From positions 372,001 through 436,000 of the forward strand of contig JASBNA010000006.1 in assembly GCA_038087015.1 (NCBI GenBank): a DNA stretch of 64,000 bases, read 5' to 3'. A program made the translations under genes and the position numbers. This stretch comes from Cerrena zonata (Eukaryota > Basidiomycota > Agaricomycetes > Polyporales > Cerrenaceae). The notes beneath the pieces are model-generated. The model was not told where the DNA came from. It searched no databases and saw only the letters and a program-made list of their open reading frames with translations. Positions within the stretch are counted from its first letter, which is position 1. Each line of letters starts with the position of its first letter. Below, one piece after another: positions 48,429 through 58,968 of this stretch.

Positions 48429-49166
48429 ATGGCGTCCTCTGACGAAGATGTCCTCTCTTTGATTATGACACCCAATGTTCCCGTAAATACCACACTTGCC
48501 ACTGAAGACGGGAAGGTGTACTACACAATCTTCACCGAGCACGGGAAGACGTCCAGGACTCAAGTTCGAAATGCACACGAGGAAATCATTGCTTCATTAG
48601 AGTGGAGGGATACTCTACCCGATAAGGTTACCTTTGGACGAAACAAACCTGTTTCAATATGGGACTGGATGAAGAAGAGTGTTATCCCTTTCAAGCAGTA
48701 TGTCGTACTTTCGTTCAACAAAATGTTCTACCGACGGGCTGACGGTCATACGGCAGTGATCTTACATTCCAAGACGAGCAAGGACGACAGTATAGATGGA
48801 AGGGTAATTCCGTCGGACGTTCACTTGAGGTTAGTTTACCCTACAATCTAAATGATCTAATCACGACTTACTCTTCTCCTCATACTATAGCTCTCTGCGC
48901 TCGATACTGAAGGCCCTATTGCATTTTTCCATGCATCACGTCGCTCTCCAAATCCTGGAGGCATTAGTTTACCACCCATCTGGACGGAAGCAAAATTGAA
49001 CCTCAACGCTCGTGCCCGGGAGATCCAGGATCTCGTAGTAGCTAGCTTCTTGTTCATCGAGAAGACTCGAAGAGAGAATGAGAACACAAGCCTGAATGCC
49101 GCAGATGTTCGAGGTGCCTCTGTGTTTCGTGCCCTCCTGACTACGGGTGGAGTTGGAGGCTGGTAA
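48429..49166 (+). CDS. DUF6593 domain protein (basidiomycete-specific)
   Basis: Three exons, with introns 48698-48756 and 48830-48890, give about 206 residues. The frame reads MTPNVPVNTTLATEDGKVYY, then DKVTFGRNKPVSIWDWMK, DLTFQDEQGRQYRWKGNS, GPIAFFHASRRSP and AREIQDLVVASFLFIEKTR. This order of NP.NT.L...DG..Y, a strand-rich core, YRWK and a helix ending FLFIEK is that of DUF6593, abundant in agaricomycetes and of unknown function. The stop is TAA right after TGGVGGW at 49164-49166, at a GTAAGT that could also be a donor; I prefer the stop. An uncut frame across 48698-48756 exists but loses the DUF core, so the intron is favoured. Confidence 0.85.
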
Positions 49167-49258
49167 GTGCCCCTACTTCAAATGGAATAACTATTTGTAT
49201 ATATAATACCTAGATCTTTAGATCTATGCCGTTCGGTAATACATTCTGTACAGTAGTG

Positions 49259-49560
49259 CTACTCGTAATCACAAAAAAATTCTTCAATCTGAATGCCACC
49301 ATTGCCTTTGAAATCGAATGAGACCCTTCCGTAAATCAGGTGCTGTACCCAATCTCCTTCCCCCGGGAGAGCAGCATCCGGCTCATACGGTACGAAGGCA
49401 CTAAAATCCAAATCGGACTCCGGGTTTTCGTTTGTGACAGGAGAATAGGAATGGGTAGGGAAGGATTTGAGATAATAGAATGGTATCATAGGTAGGTTCT
49501 GGGTGAACCGCCCCTCTTGATGGAGAAGTTCGGATGCCTCCGACAAATTCCAAAAAAGCA
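49259..49560 (-). pseudogene. Duplicated 3' end of the neighbouring F-box gene
   Basis: The minus-strand frame contains LHQEGRFTQNLPMIPFYY, NENPESDLDFSAF, GEGDWVQHLIYGRVSFDFKG. The adjacent F-box gene ends with FHQQGRFTRDLPMIQVYN, QNPDADLDGTQL and EEGDWTTHLAHGRVIFDFKG. The likeness is clear, and there is no F-box or repeat part attached. I read it as a partial tandem copy. Confidence 0.75.
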
Positions 49561-49637
49561 GGGCTAGTCTTTTGTATATTAGGTCTATCATCTTATTCTT
49601 GGACATACATTTCTCTTCCATATCAGTTGTACAGCGA

Positions 49638-51854
49638 TCAGAAGGAGAGGTTTTGCTCAACAATCACACCACCATCACCTTTGAAATCAAAAATAACTCT
49701 TCCATGAGCTAAATGAGTCGTCCAGTCACCCTCTTCCTGGATAGCGTCATCCTCAGATAAATCCAACTGCGTTCCATCCAAGTCAGCATCCGGGTTTTGT
49801 GTTATTAAAGCAGATGGTGCGGGAGAGGAGGGACGTTGATCGTTATAGACTTGTATCATGGGTAAGTCTCGCGTGAAGCGACCTTGCTGGTGAAAAGTTT
49901 CCGCGACGGAATCCACGAAATCGAGGCACAGTTGGTGAGGGACATCCCAATGTTCTAATACAAGTGTTGAAAAGGGGGTACAACTTCCATGGAATCGTCG
50001 TGTTTGTTTGGATACTGAGTCACAAAGTGTCTCTAGAATCTTCGAAATTCCGTCTCCGTCCCATTGCGGTTTTCTGAGGTTACTAATGACGAGATTACGC
50101 AATGAGACGAAGAGTCCAGACTGTGGAGAGAGACCCCGAGCTGAACCATCGACGAGCGAGTTAATTAAATAGGACAGTGCCAAAACACTGTCGCCAGCTA
50201 GGCACAAGGTCTGAAGACCTGGTCGATGATCTTGCGTGAAAAAGGACACAAGGAAGTCTCCCCATCGATGAGGGGGTGATCATTTCGTTCGGTGCAAGAC
50301 AGCTGACGTTAAGGTAGGTAACTCGGTCGAGGGATGGTCTTGCAAGGAGTGCTTGCAGTAGATCCGCTGAAGACGTATCCCGATTGAAACGAAACTGAAG
50401 CGTGAAGTGTGGTTCCGGAAGGGAGTCGGTAGTAGGGGTGACTGAATCTTCAAAGTAGTATACTTTGATACTAATTTCGTAGTCAAACGCATGGGTTACC
50501 GCCTCCTCGGGCCAACCTGAAGAAGGGGTGCAGAGATGAATCGACAGCCCTGCTAATGGCGCATCGATCCACTCTGAGTTATCTCTACTTTTGACATCGA
50601 GAGACGATGGGAGGATAAATGTGAATATACTTGGGTCTTGAGAGATATAATCAAAATTAGTGTCAAGTGCGTCCTCCTCAGTGACATGTGAGGAGTGCTT
50701 TTCAGCAGTTACCAACTTCACCCTGACCGTTGGGGGTAAGTTGGAGTGTATGATAAAAGCCTCGACGGAGTATGAGCTGAGATGCAAAGTCAAATCTCGT
50801 AAACGTGATAGCTCGACAGGATCTGACATCCAAATATTATCGATGTGGGTTATAAACTCTTCACTGCACCATTCACAAATATCGCTGTGAACAGTCAGAG
50901 ATTCCAACTGCGGCTGGTCGGAAAGGAATGATAATAACCCCCGCATGTAATCCGGGTTATGCGGGTCTAGAGTGTTGTGTAATGAGAGGCTTGTGAGCTT
51001 GGGTTGGAGAAACGGTTGTTGCCATGGGTCATGGAATCCCCGAACCTCAACGTGCGTTAATGATGGAAGGTCACATCGTTTGAGGATATGCGGGAATATA
51101 TTGCTGTCCGACGGAGCCTTGAACTTTATGCTCTTCAATGCGGGAGCACGAAAGATGGTCTCTTCATATTGGGAGAAGACTCGTTCCAAGACAGGCTCGC
51201 TTTCATTCAGAGAAAGCGATTCTATACGATACACCTGCATTAAGATGAGCCGAAGTGAGGCTGCACGGGCGGATTGAAGGATGGGTAGAAACCCGGTTGT
51301 GAACGGATTCGGGAAGTATCCACCATAGGAAATAGACATGAACATGTTCCAGGGTCGAATATGAAGAGGAGTTTGGCCCGAGCGGGCAAGGAAAGTCTTA
51401 ACGTGTTCTGTAGACCCAAGATAAATATAGCTCCATAATTTCGGTGCCCCCAAGGCTACTTGACGCCACGAATGGCATACACGAGTAACAGCCATCCAAT
51501 CGTAAACGGTGATCATGCACACCGGCTTCTCAAAACCCGAGGTAAAATAATGCATGGGATTGGTGGCAAACTTCATGAATATCTCTATGAGAATTTCGGG
51601 AAGCAGCTTGGAGACGGGGAGGAGGCTGTTTAGGAATCGGCTCTTGTCAGCAACAGCGCATAGTTCTTTGTCTATCGTTTCCCTATGGCGAACGATACAT
51701 GTTTCGGCCTCCGCACGCGCATCTGATAAACAGTTTGTGGATTCGTGTGTTGACTCATCTACATGATCGAGACATAAGGAATGTCCGATACACGTCCCAA
51801 TAAGTCATGGGTGTGTTTTAGTTGCAATCTGAGAGACGTACCTTGATCTAACAT
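49638..51854 (-). CDS. F-box/LRR-like protein gene with a one-base frameshift
   Basis: The first exon holds ATG 51852-51854 (MLDQ) and splices to ESTHESTNCLSDARAEAE. A helical lead and the F-box (LLPVSKLLPEILIEIFMKFA, VTRVCHSWRQVALGAPKLWSYI) follow, then LRR-like lines. These are the standard parts of agaricomycete F-box proteins, which recruit substrates to SCF ubiquitin ligase. Near 50272-50276 the frame changes. Upstream reads NVSCLAPNEM; the fitting continuation RWGDFLVSFFTQDHRPG is in another frame, and one base fewer in a run of five G (plus strand) would reconcile them. After the break the protein runs to TWTTHL...VIFDFKG and LSF. Sequence error or a fresh lesion are both possible. Confidence 0.7.
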
Positions 51855-52306
51855 AGTGGGCTTCCGAATGGTGGTCCCAGGGAAGAGATGGTCCCTCAGC
51901 CATTTTGAGTTTGGGGTGACTATACAGATCGACACTACCACGCGACATGCCGTGATTGGTATGTCGGTTGCAAAGTCCAGACTCTTTATGTAATTTGAAG
52001 GAATCACCTCTCCAGGATTAACTCGATAATACATATAGCACTCAAGCTATGTATCATAATGTGATTTCGAGACATACACTGCCAGGAGGAACTGGTAAAT
52101 AGTGTTTACGTGTCATTCGAGTCCTAAATCACTAATAGAGACCAGTCAAGTATATGACCGAAGATAGTTGGCATTGAGAGAGGGGTTCTGATCATCACAG
52201 ATCAGGGAGAGTCAACGGACATATGCAAGCAAAGGAAAGGACTGCTAGAAGAAGATACAAATTGAGTTGTGACAATAAAACCAACAAAATGGAACGTACC
52301 TGTCTC
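51855..52306. other. Intergenic region
   Basis: No gene recognised; short open frames only. Confidence 0.4.
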
Positions 52307-53815
52307 CTAATTAACAAGTTCTCCCAACTTCGTCCAAAGGTTTTCCCTAATCCTAGTCCAGATATCGTGTTGGAGCTGTGCACATCCATGACAAGACTTC
52401 TTCCACAAGGTCTTCTCCGAAAGCAACCTAGCTCCTTCAATGGGATCGAGCAACCCCACATCAAAAATCCCACACTCGACGACGATATTCTCCCAATGAT
52501 GACGTAGGTTTTCTTCAGTTAAACAACCGGAATTCGTTGAACTCGAAGATGAGCCGGGGTCCTCTGATTTTGGTAGACGAAGAGGACATGTGGGGGCACG
52601 GGATGTCTTAAAGTCTTCGCATGTCGTTTGCATGATCCATTCTAGTTGTATAGCCTCTCGTACGGAGACGACCTTTACTAGATCATTGGCATGGATAGGT
52701 AGAGAAGTTAGGCATGAGCCATCCTCTGACGGTCCAACATGCTTGACATTCTCGGGAGAGAAGGTAAAATTCGGTGAGCGAATTAATTCGTAAAATGCAC
52801 GAGTGCGAATCTCGGGAATTTCACAAGACTTGGATAGTTTGATCGCTAAGAGAGGATCTGGGAGATGTGTAGAAGTAATGGTATCGAGGTCAGAGGAATA
52901 AATCGATTGATGGCATTGCGCGCCCACTGCTCCCTGCGTTCGACTTGGAGTATCCGAGAGGCTTCCAGTATTCTTGCAAGTGAGGAGAATAGAGGAGGCT
53001 CAAGGTGGGATGGGCTAGGATTAATTATGATCGTTAGCAAGCAGTCAAGCATCGCGTTTTGATATAGACATACTATCCGTCCTCAATTGCGGTCATTAGT
53101 TCCTCAAAATCCTTCAATCGAACACCTGTGGAATCAAACGAGATGACGGGACAATTCTCCACAATCTCAAATCCCGGGTTGAACGACTTTACATCTGCTT
53201 CCTCTTCGTCCCTCAACAAGGAAAATCTCTCATCAAGGAGACGTTTGAGGATTGGCGATTGTTTAGCTAGTTTCGAGCGAAATAAACGGAACCGTGTGTT
53301 TTCTACTTGTACAACGACATTGCCATCTTCGTACCAGAGATTGCGGTGGCGTTTAGTAGGACGCTTGTCTGCACGTTCGTCTTCGGTACGCGTTCGTTTG
53401 AGACTACGGTCACTTGCTGGGAGGAAACAGTGTCAAACAATGTGATAGTAATGATGAAACGAAATACAACTCACTCGCCGCGCTTGCACTGGTAGAAGCT
53501 TCTATGCCTGTTGATGGATGGATATTGGACACTTATGAGCACAACATCATGAAACTCACCTAGAGGTTCAGCCTCTCTATCCACATCACTGTCATAGAGC
53601 CAAAACCTTTCTAAAAGATATACATTTGGAAGAAAAGGGTGATGAACCCGCTCGTCAGAGTCTAGTTCGATCTTCACCCAACTGCCAGAAATTTTGATCC
53701 AATGTTGTAGCCCAGAACTATTGCTAGGTTTCCCAGGTGTACCGGAAGACCATATATCGCCAGAAGTACCCCGGTCTGTAGCAGGTAGTTCGGGGGAGTC
53801 ACTATAATATGTTCC
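52307..53815 (-). CDS. BTB/POZ domain protein gene, with an apparent one-base frameshift; 5' end uncertain
   Basis: The minus strand gives exons with KIELDSDERVHHPFLPN, then LKRTRTEDERADKRPTKR, and a BTB core: LWYEDGNVVVQVENTRFRLF, RSKLAKQSPILKRLL, CPVISFDSTGVRLKDFEELM. LEASRILQVERREQWARNAI and LLAIKLSKSCEIPEIRTRAF follow, ending KLGELVN. This is the common BTB architecture in agaricomycetes (WYEDGNVVVQV opens the fold). Near 52900 the frame slips: RNAINRF and the expected SSDLDTITSTHLPDP are in different frames, differing by one base around a run of three A (plus strand). The first exon may begin at ATG 53989-53991 (MPPSKSKYPIRG), but its splice phase does not fit well, so the start is left open. 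Confidence 0.6.
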
Positions 53816-54106
53816 TATAACGGAAAACGTTTAGTGGTTTCGGGTGCGAGGAGCCCGACACAGTGAAACAACGGGGTCTCTCTTCTTTCGTGAGTCGGCT
53901 CTTAAAGTTGGGGTCATTCACATAGAATGATACGGTCGCAAATGTCGACAAGGGGGCCCCTAATTGGATACTTTGACTTGGATGGTGGCATAATGATGTT
54001 ACGCTGATTTATGTAACTTTGTAAGACTAGGAGTGTAAGTTAAAAGTATTTCAATCACGACCAAGCTTGTAGAGCGACAATCATGATCGAAGGGTGAAAC
54101 GCTTAT

Positions 54107-54178
54107 GGGCGCTTGGCGCAGTGGTAGCGCGAATGCTTTGCATGCATTAGGCCGTGGGTTCAAACCCCACAGTGTCCA
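54107..54178 (+). tRNA. tRNA-Ala (anticodon UGC)
   Basis: 72 bp cloverleaf, no intron. Acceptor GGGCGCT pairs with AGTGTCC with discriminator A. The D arm is GGCGC..GTGGTA..GCGC. The anticodon stem AATGC/GCATT closes the loop TTTGCAT with anticodon TGC. The T arm GTGGG-TTCAAAC-CCCAC has the TTCAA box. The acceptor holds the G3-U70 wobble pair that marks alanine tRNAs. A T-run follows at about 54193-54196. Confidence 0.97.
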
Positions 54179-54621
54179 CTGCGTGTATGATGGTTTTGCA
54201 GGCGAGGCAAGATAGTGATATGTATACATCCAGACATATACCTGTAACAATGTCAGAGAAATTACATCGAATAATAAACTGTCATCTACTACACTACTAT
54301 CATATATTATTGTGATGCACAATCAAATTTTATGTATTGAGCCATGCTGTCGAGGCGAGGCGGAAGGGAAAATGGTTCCACACCGCTGGTTGCCTACGTA
54401 TGTATCTTATCCCCATAGTTGCATCATACTCTGGGGTATCTATTATCTCAGACGTGCTATCTGGTCTACGACATACGATATAAACCTATCCAACAACTCA
54501 GAAAACGGGAACAATAGATCTACAAATTCATCATTCTATGAACCTTGGAACAATCCGCAGGTAGCAGCTCTACGCTCACGCTCACTTGGATGCCTCGGGC
54601 AGTATATATTCTTCATCTCTG
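54179..54621. other. Intergenic region
   Basis: No gene is recognised. It holds the promoter of the coiled-coil gene. Confidence 0.4.
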
Positions 54622-56300
54622 ATGAACTCACTCTGGACTTTACTTGATTGGCTTTTACCCTCCTTGCCTTCCGTTCGATTATCTGACGATCTGGCCGACC
54701 CAGAAGCGGCTCTGACACGCACTCCGACTGATAACCCGAGCGCGTTCGGTTACACCGACGTCCCCCCTTCTTCTTATCCCCCACATAGGTTCAGGACGAA
54801 TCAGGCCGTGGATCGCCATTGGGAACCCCACCAGAAGGAGAGGGAAAAGGAGAGGGACCGTGAAAGGGACAGAGAGAGGGAACGTCAGCGCGAGCACGAT
54901 CGTCGAAAGGCCAGCGAGCACATTTCCGCCCTCGAAGGCGAGAATGTCTCTCTCAAGCAAAAGCTCGAACAGCTTGAGAAACAGCTCAAGGCGAACCAAC
55001 AGACAATAGACTCTCTCCGTGTCCTCGTCCCTCCCGGTCTCTCTACCTCTGGTGCGCCACCAGAGGTCCCTCTCACACCACCTAACAACCCGAAAGATTT
55101 TGGCAAGGCATATGATACCCTATTGTCCTATTGCAATGTCACCACTCGTGCCTTGCAGGACCGCTCAGAAGAAGTCGCCAGCTTGCAGTCTTTCTTAAGC
55201 AAGACCGACGACTTTTCGGGTGCTCAACTTATCCAAGCACTTCGCGACCTCAACTCCGAGATCGTTCAGGTCGCCGCATCTATCGCTGAAGAATTCGCCT
55301 CCTCATTTAATCGTAAACCGGAATTCAAGCGACCTTCCGACATTGATCTAGTGGCGACCGCTCTTGGACCTGTCTTGACGAAACTCCTCTCCAGAGACCA
55401 CTCGGCTGATCCTACGTTGGTGCAATTCGCCATCCAGGCTTGGGAGGTCGTATGTATAGGACGTGCACTCGATACGTTCTGCTTCGGTGCTCCAGCACCT
55501 CTAAATGAAGCCCTCTCTGGAATCTTCCGCCACATGCATCTCTCAGGTGAGTCGCCTCTTTTCTCGCCCGTGGCGTTAACTCGGCTCATGTCCCTACGCT
55601 ACCAGAACCTCAACCAACTACCTCTCGTTGGCGAGCCCTAACCCACGCACACGCCCGGTCTCTCGTCTCATCTGCGAAACACCCCAACGTCCGTTCTGCA
55701 TTCGAGACTCTCACCGAAACTAATCTCCGCGGCATCCTCGTCATCCTCGTCCTCTCAGGCTGTACAGACCCTCGGGCTATCCACCATGAACCCCTTCGAG
55801 AACGGTTTGGACCTACTATTGCGAGAATATCGGAGAGAGCCGAGAGGATCACACTGGCGATGAAGGAAGGGGTGATGTCTGCGGCGTTTGATGTGGTTTG
55901 GTACGGGCACCAACCGGGAAGTGGGACGGAGATCTTCGACCAGTCAAAGATGGACAATGTATATGAGGGGCATGGGAGTGAGCAGGGCGGGGTGTTGTGT
56001 ACCGTCGAACTTGGTTTGGTCTGTTCGAGGAAAGTTGCGAAAGAAGGGAACGGAAATGAAAATGGAAGTAGAAGTGAGCATAATGGGGTGAATGGAGTGA
56101 ATAGGCTCAACGGCCACCTTGCTTCGGTTTCTCTCAATGGTTCTAATACTCATGCTCATGGACACGCCAATCACAACGGTATTCCCAATGGACATGCGAA
56201 GAAGGCCTCTAGATCTGGACACGAAGACCTTTTGTCGAAAAATCTACTGCTGAAGCCGAAAGTACTCCTTCGCTCCGTTGAAGAAATTATCTGGCCTTGA
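54622..56300 (+). CDS. Unknown protein with charged coiled-coil segment
   Basis: Two exons (intron 55547-55605) encode about 540 residues from ATG 54622 (MNSLWTLLDWLLPSLP) to TGA 56298-56300. A strongly charged Arg/Glu run (KEREKERDRERDRERERQR) leads into a heptad coiled coil (ISALEGENVSLKQKLEQLEK). A helical domain follows (FGKAYDTLLSYCNVTTRALQ, ALRDLNSEIVQVAASIAEEF) through the splice to EPQPTTSRWRALTHA and GILVILVLSGCTDPRAI. The C-terminal part has Asn/Gly/His-rich low-complexity sequence (NGNENGSRSEHNG) and ends LLRSVEEIIWP. I do not recognise a family beyond basidiomycete conserved hypothetical. A TTG upstream would lengthen it but ATG is preferred. Likely cytosolic or cytoskeletal, by composition only. 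Confidence 0.75.
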
Positions 56301-57377
56301 GGTGAGATATCTTCATGACGTATGATCGAGATCTACTCAACCCATATTCGGCTTTCGATCGAAGCAGCATGATCACGAAACATTCTGTTGTTGGTCCCCA
56401 AATCCCTTTAGTCTTCATGTACGTCCCAATCTCGATTTACGCCACATCTTCCATTCCTGAGATTACCGGCTCACGTTTTCCAGCACTCGCTATCGAATCT
56501 CTACCATGCACTCTCCGGCCCTCTCCAGCCCTCACAGCCTTGAATCTCAGATCCTGACTTTCAATTTGCAATAAAACACGACAAGCCGCGAAGGCTTCAT
56601 ACCTCTATTCTATAGACATACCACATACCATGTCTCCTGCGCGTAAGTTCTTATATGATGCGTAATCTTGTACAATTATAATCGTCTCTGTCGCGTCGTG
56701 TTGTGGATGTCTCGTTTCTCTGTTACTCGTTTGTTCTATATCATTTGTTCTTGGTTTTTGATTGCTCTGCTTGGACTATTCTAATCGCATAGCCTCTAAT
56801 CCCCTACTCCCTCCCATACTCCTTATCTCCTCATACTCCCACCTATCTCATCTCCTCATGCCTACCTCGATCATCTGTACATTTTACATGCATTATCTCA
56901 TCCCAATATATAACACATCATTATTATATCAATATTTCTCTCCCATCCTCCGCCTCCACTACAACAACTTAAACATTAAGCCAGCCCCACTAGTATAACA
57001 CTAACCTGCATAAATATGTCAAGAGCCAAGACTAAATCGGTGAACATACGACGGCAAATATTCTAGCGCTCCTTCTTGTCCAATCGCTGTTTGTAATTCT
57101 TCCGAGAGGCCGTCATATATACCCTGTCTCGCAGCTTGAGTTCAGGGCCGTCATTGAAATATAATCTGTTTCACGCAGAGGTTCCCTGCATCCCATCTGA
57201 TCTTCGTCGGCTTCCTGTTCTTTCGACTTTCATCAACATATAAGCCCCACGACGTTGGGTTTTGTTCTTCTCTGACCTACACATACTACCCTGTTACTGT
57301 GACACTACACGACTAATCCCAATTCCCAAAGTTTAATCCTGAATACTAGACATTGAACACTGAAATAGACTCTAATC
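56301..57377. other. Intergenic region with a doubtful tiny gene
   Basis: ATG at about 56631 (MSPAR) is followed by a good GTAAGT donor, and an acceptor near 56791 opens a pyrimidine-rich frame to a TAA. The peptide has no protein character, so I do not call it. The rest is promoter of the CRAL-TRIO gene. Confidence 0.35.
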
Positions 57378-58731
57378 ATGCCTCAAGCATATGTCCCTGT
57401 AGTCCCACCCAACCTCGCGGATGCATCACACGTCAAACCTCAAGGAACAGACCTGACTGACAAACAGAGAGCGGAATTCGAGAAAGTCTTGACCTACTTC
57501 TCCCAAGAGAATTACCAGCTACCGGAAGTAGAGGAAGAGAAGGCGAGTTTGAGTGATGAGGAGAAGTGTTGGCTGGTATGTCATGTCTTATGGCTCCGAA
57601 ATATATTCTGGTGAATGCGATATTGACGTGTTTTTAGTCGTTCGAATGCATGCTTCGGTAAAACAATGTGTTACCCTCAGGGAAATGACAGGAATAATTG
57701 ATTCTACTGGTTTTATAGGTACCTTCGAGCTACGAAATGGGCAGGTTCGGACGCAGCTATCAAGCGAATTGAAGGAACTCTCCGATGGAGACGTGAATTC
57801 GGCTTCTACGACAAGCTTACTGCAGAGTACGTCGAACCAGAGGTATGTGTTCATCATCTCAATTGCAGTTGTGTACCAGCTTCATGATAATTATACATTC
57901 CCTAGGCAGTAACAGGCAAAATGGTTATATTCGGATTCGACGTCGACGGAAGACCAGCATTATACCTCTGTCCAAGTCGTCAGAACACCAATGAAGGTAC
58001 CGGTCAGATCGAATTTACGTTCTGGATGCTCGAGAGGGTGATTGACCTTATGGGTCCTGGTATCGAGTATGTATTCGATCTTGAATCTCTGTTGTTTAGT
58101 TGTTTAAATCTATATACTCATATCGCTTGTGTGATTCTTTTACTCTTCTTCATCTTTCCAGAAACTTGGATCTTATGATCAACTTTGCCGACAAAGCTAA
58201 GAACCCCACCCTCGGGGTTGCTCGTACTGTACGTCCTCCGTTGAATGATCCTTCGTAAACTAACCCAATCTAATTCTCTATCTTCACCTCCAGGTCCTCA
58301 GCCACCTCCAAACCCACTACCCCGAACATCTTGGCAAAGCCATCATCATCAATCTCCCCTTCCTCGTCAACGCCTTCTTCAAAGTGATCACCCCATTCGT
58401 CGACCCCGTCACTCGCCCCAAAATGCGCTTCAATCCCGAAATCGTCAAGGAGGGGATCTTCACTCAAGATGCCTGCTGGAAAGAGTTTGGTGGGGATGTG
58501 GAGTTCGTATATGAGCATGACAAGTATTGGCCTGCGCTGGTGGGCTTGGTGAATGAGAGGAAGAAGAAAAGGATGGAGAGGTGGAAGGCGTTGGGTGGAC
58601 GAGTTGGATTGAAGGAGTGGGATATGAGGAGTGAAGGCGAGGAGGAAGAGCTTGAAAAGGTTGAGGTCGAACACGTCCAAGTCTGCTGCTATTGCAGAGT
58701 CGGAAAAGCTGCCTACCGTAGTAGAGACTAG
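57378..58731 (+). CDS. CRAL-TRIO (Sec14-like) lipid-binding protein
   Basis: Starts MPQAYVPVVPPNL at ATG 57378. Exons give LTDKQRAEFEKVLTYFSQEN, then YLRATKWAGSDAAIKRIEGT (CRAL-TRIO N-terminal helices), VFGFDVDGRPALYLCPSR, FTFWMLERVIDLMGPGIE, MINFADKAKNP and AIIINLPFLVNAFFKVITPF followed by DPVTRPKMRFN. The last three segments form the lipid-binding barrel and gate typical of Sec14 proteins. These proteins exchange phosphatidylinositol and related lipids between membranes, in the cytosol and at the ER/Golgi. A very small exon encodes SFECMLR before the RYLRATK piece. The tail is Lys/Glu-rich and ends YRSRD. Function at the family level is well supported; lipid partner is not known. Confidence 0.9.
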
Positions 58732-58968
58732 TGAAGTAGAAATTGGTGTGGCATCATGATCGACTTGGATAGACCATAGATAATTTATTCTTGGATCAAC
58801 TCATTTTTTGCCTTAGCCTTCTCGTCGTCTCATTTCCAGTTTACAGGTACTCTAGATCTTCATGCATGTTCTCGTCTCGCCCTCCGTTCTGCGTCAGAGA
58901 AATTGGGTTAAGGAGCATTGTCCAGTCGTATTATACTACTAGTATCTATTTCTACAATTTTTTGTGCT

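Noticed and set aside
56631..56956. Tiny two-exon gene beginning MSPA
   Set aside because: Splice sites look fine but the peptide is low-complexity and comes from a pyrimidine-rich spacer.
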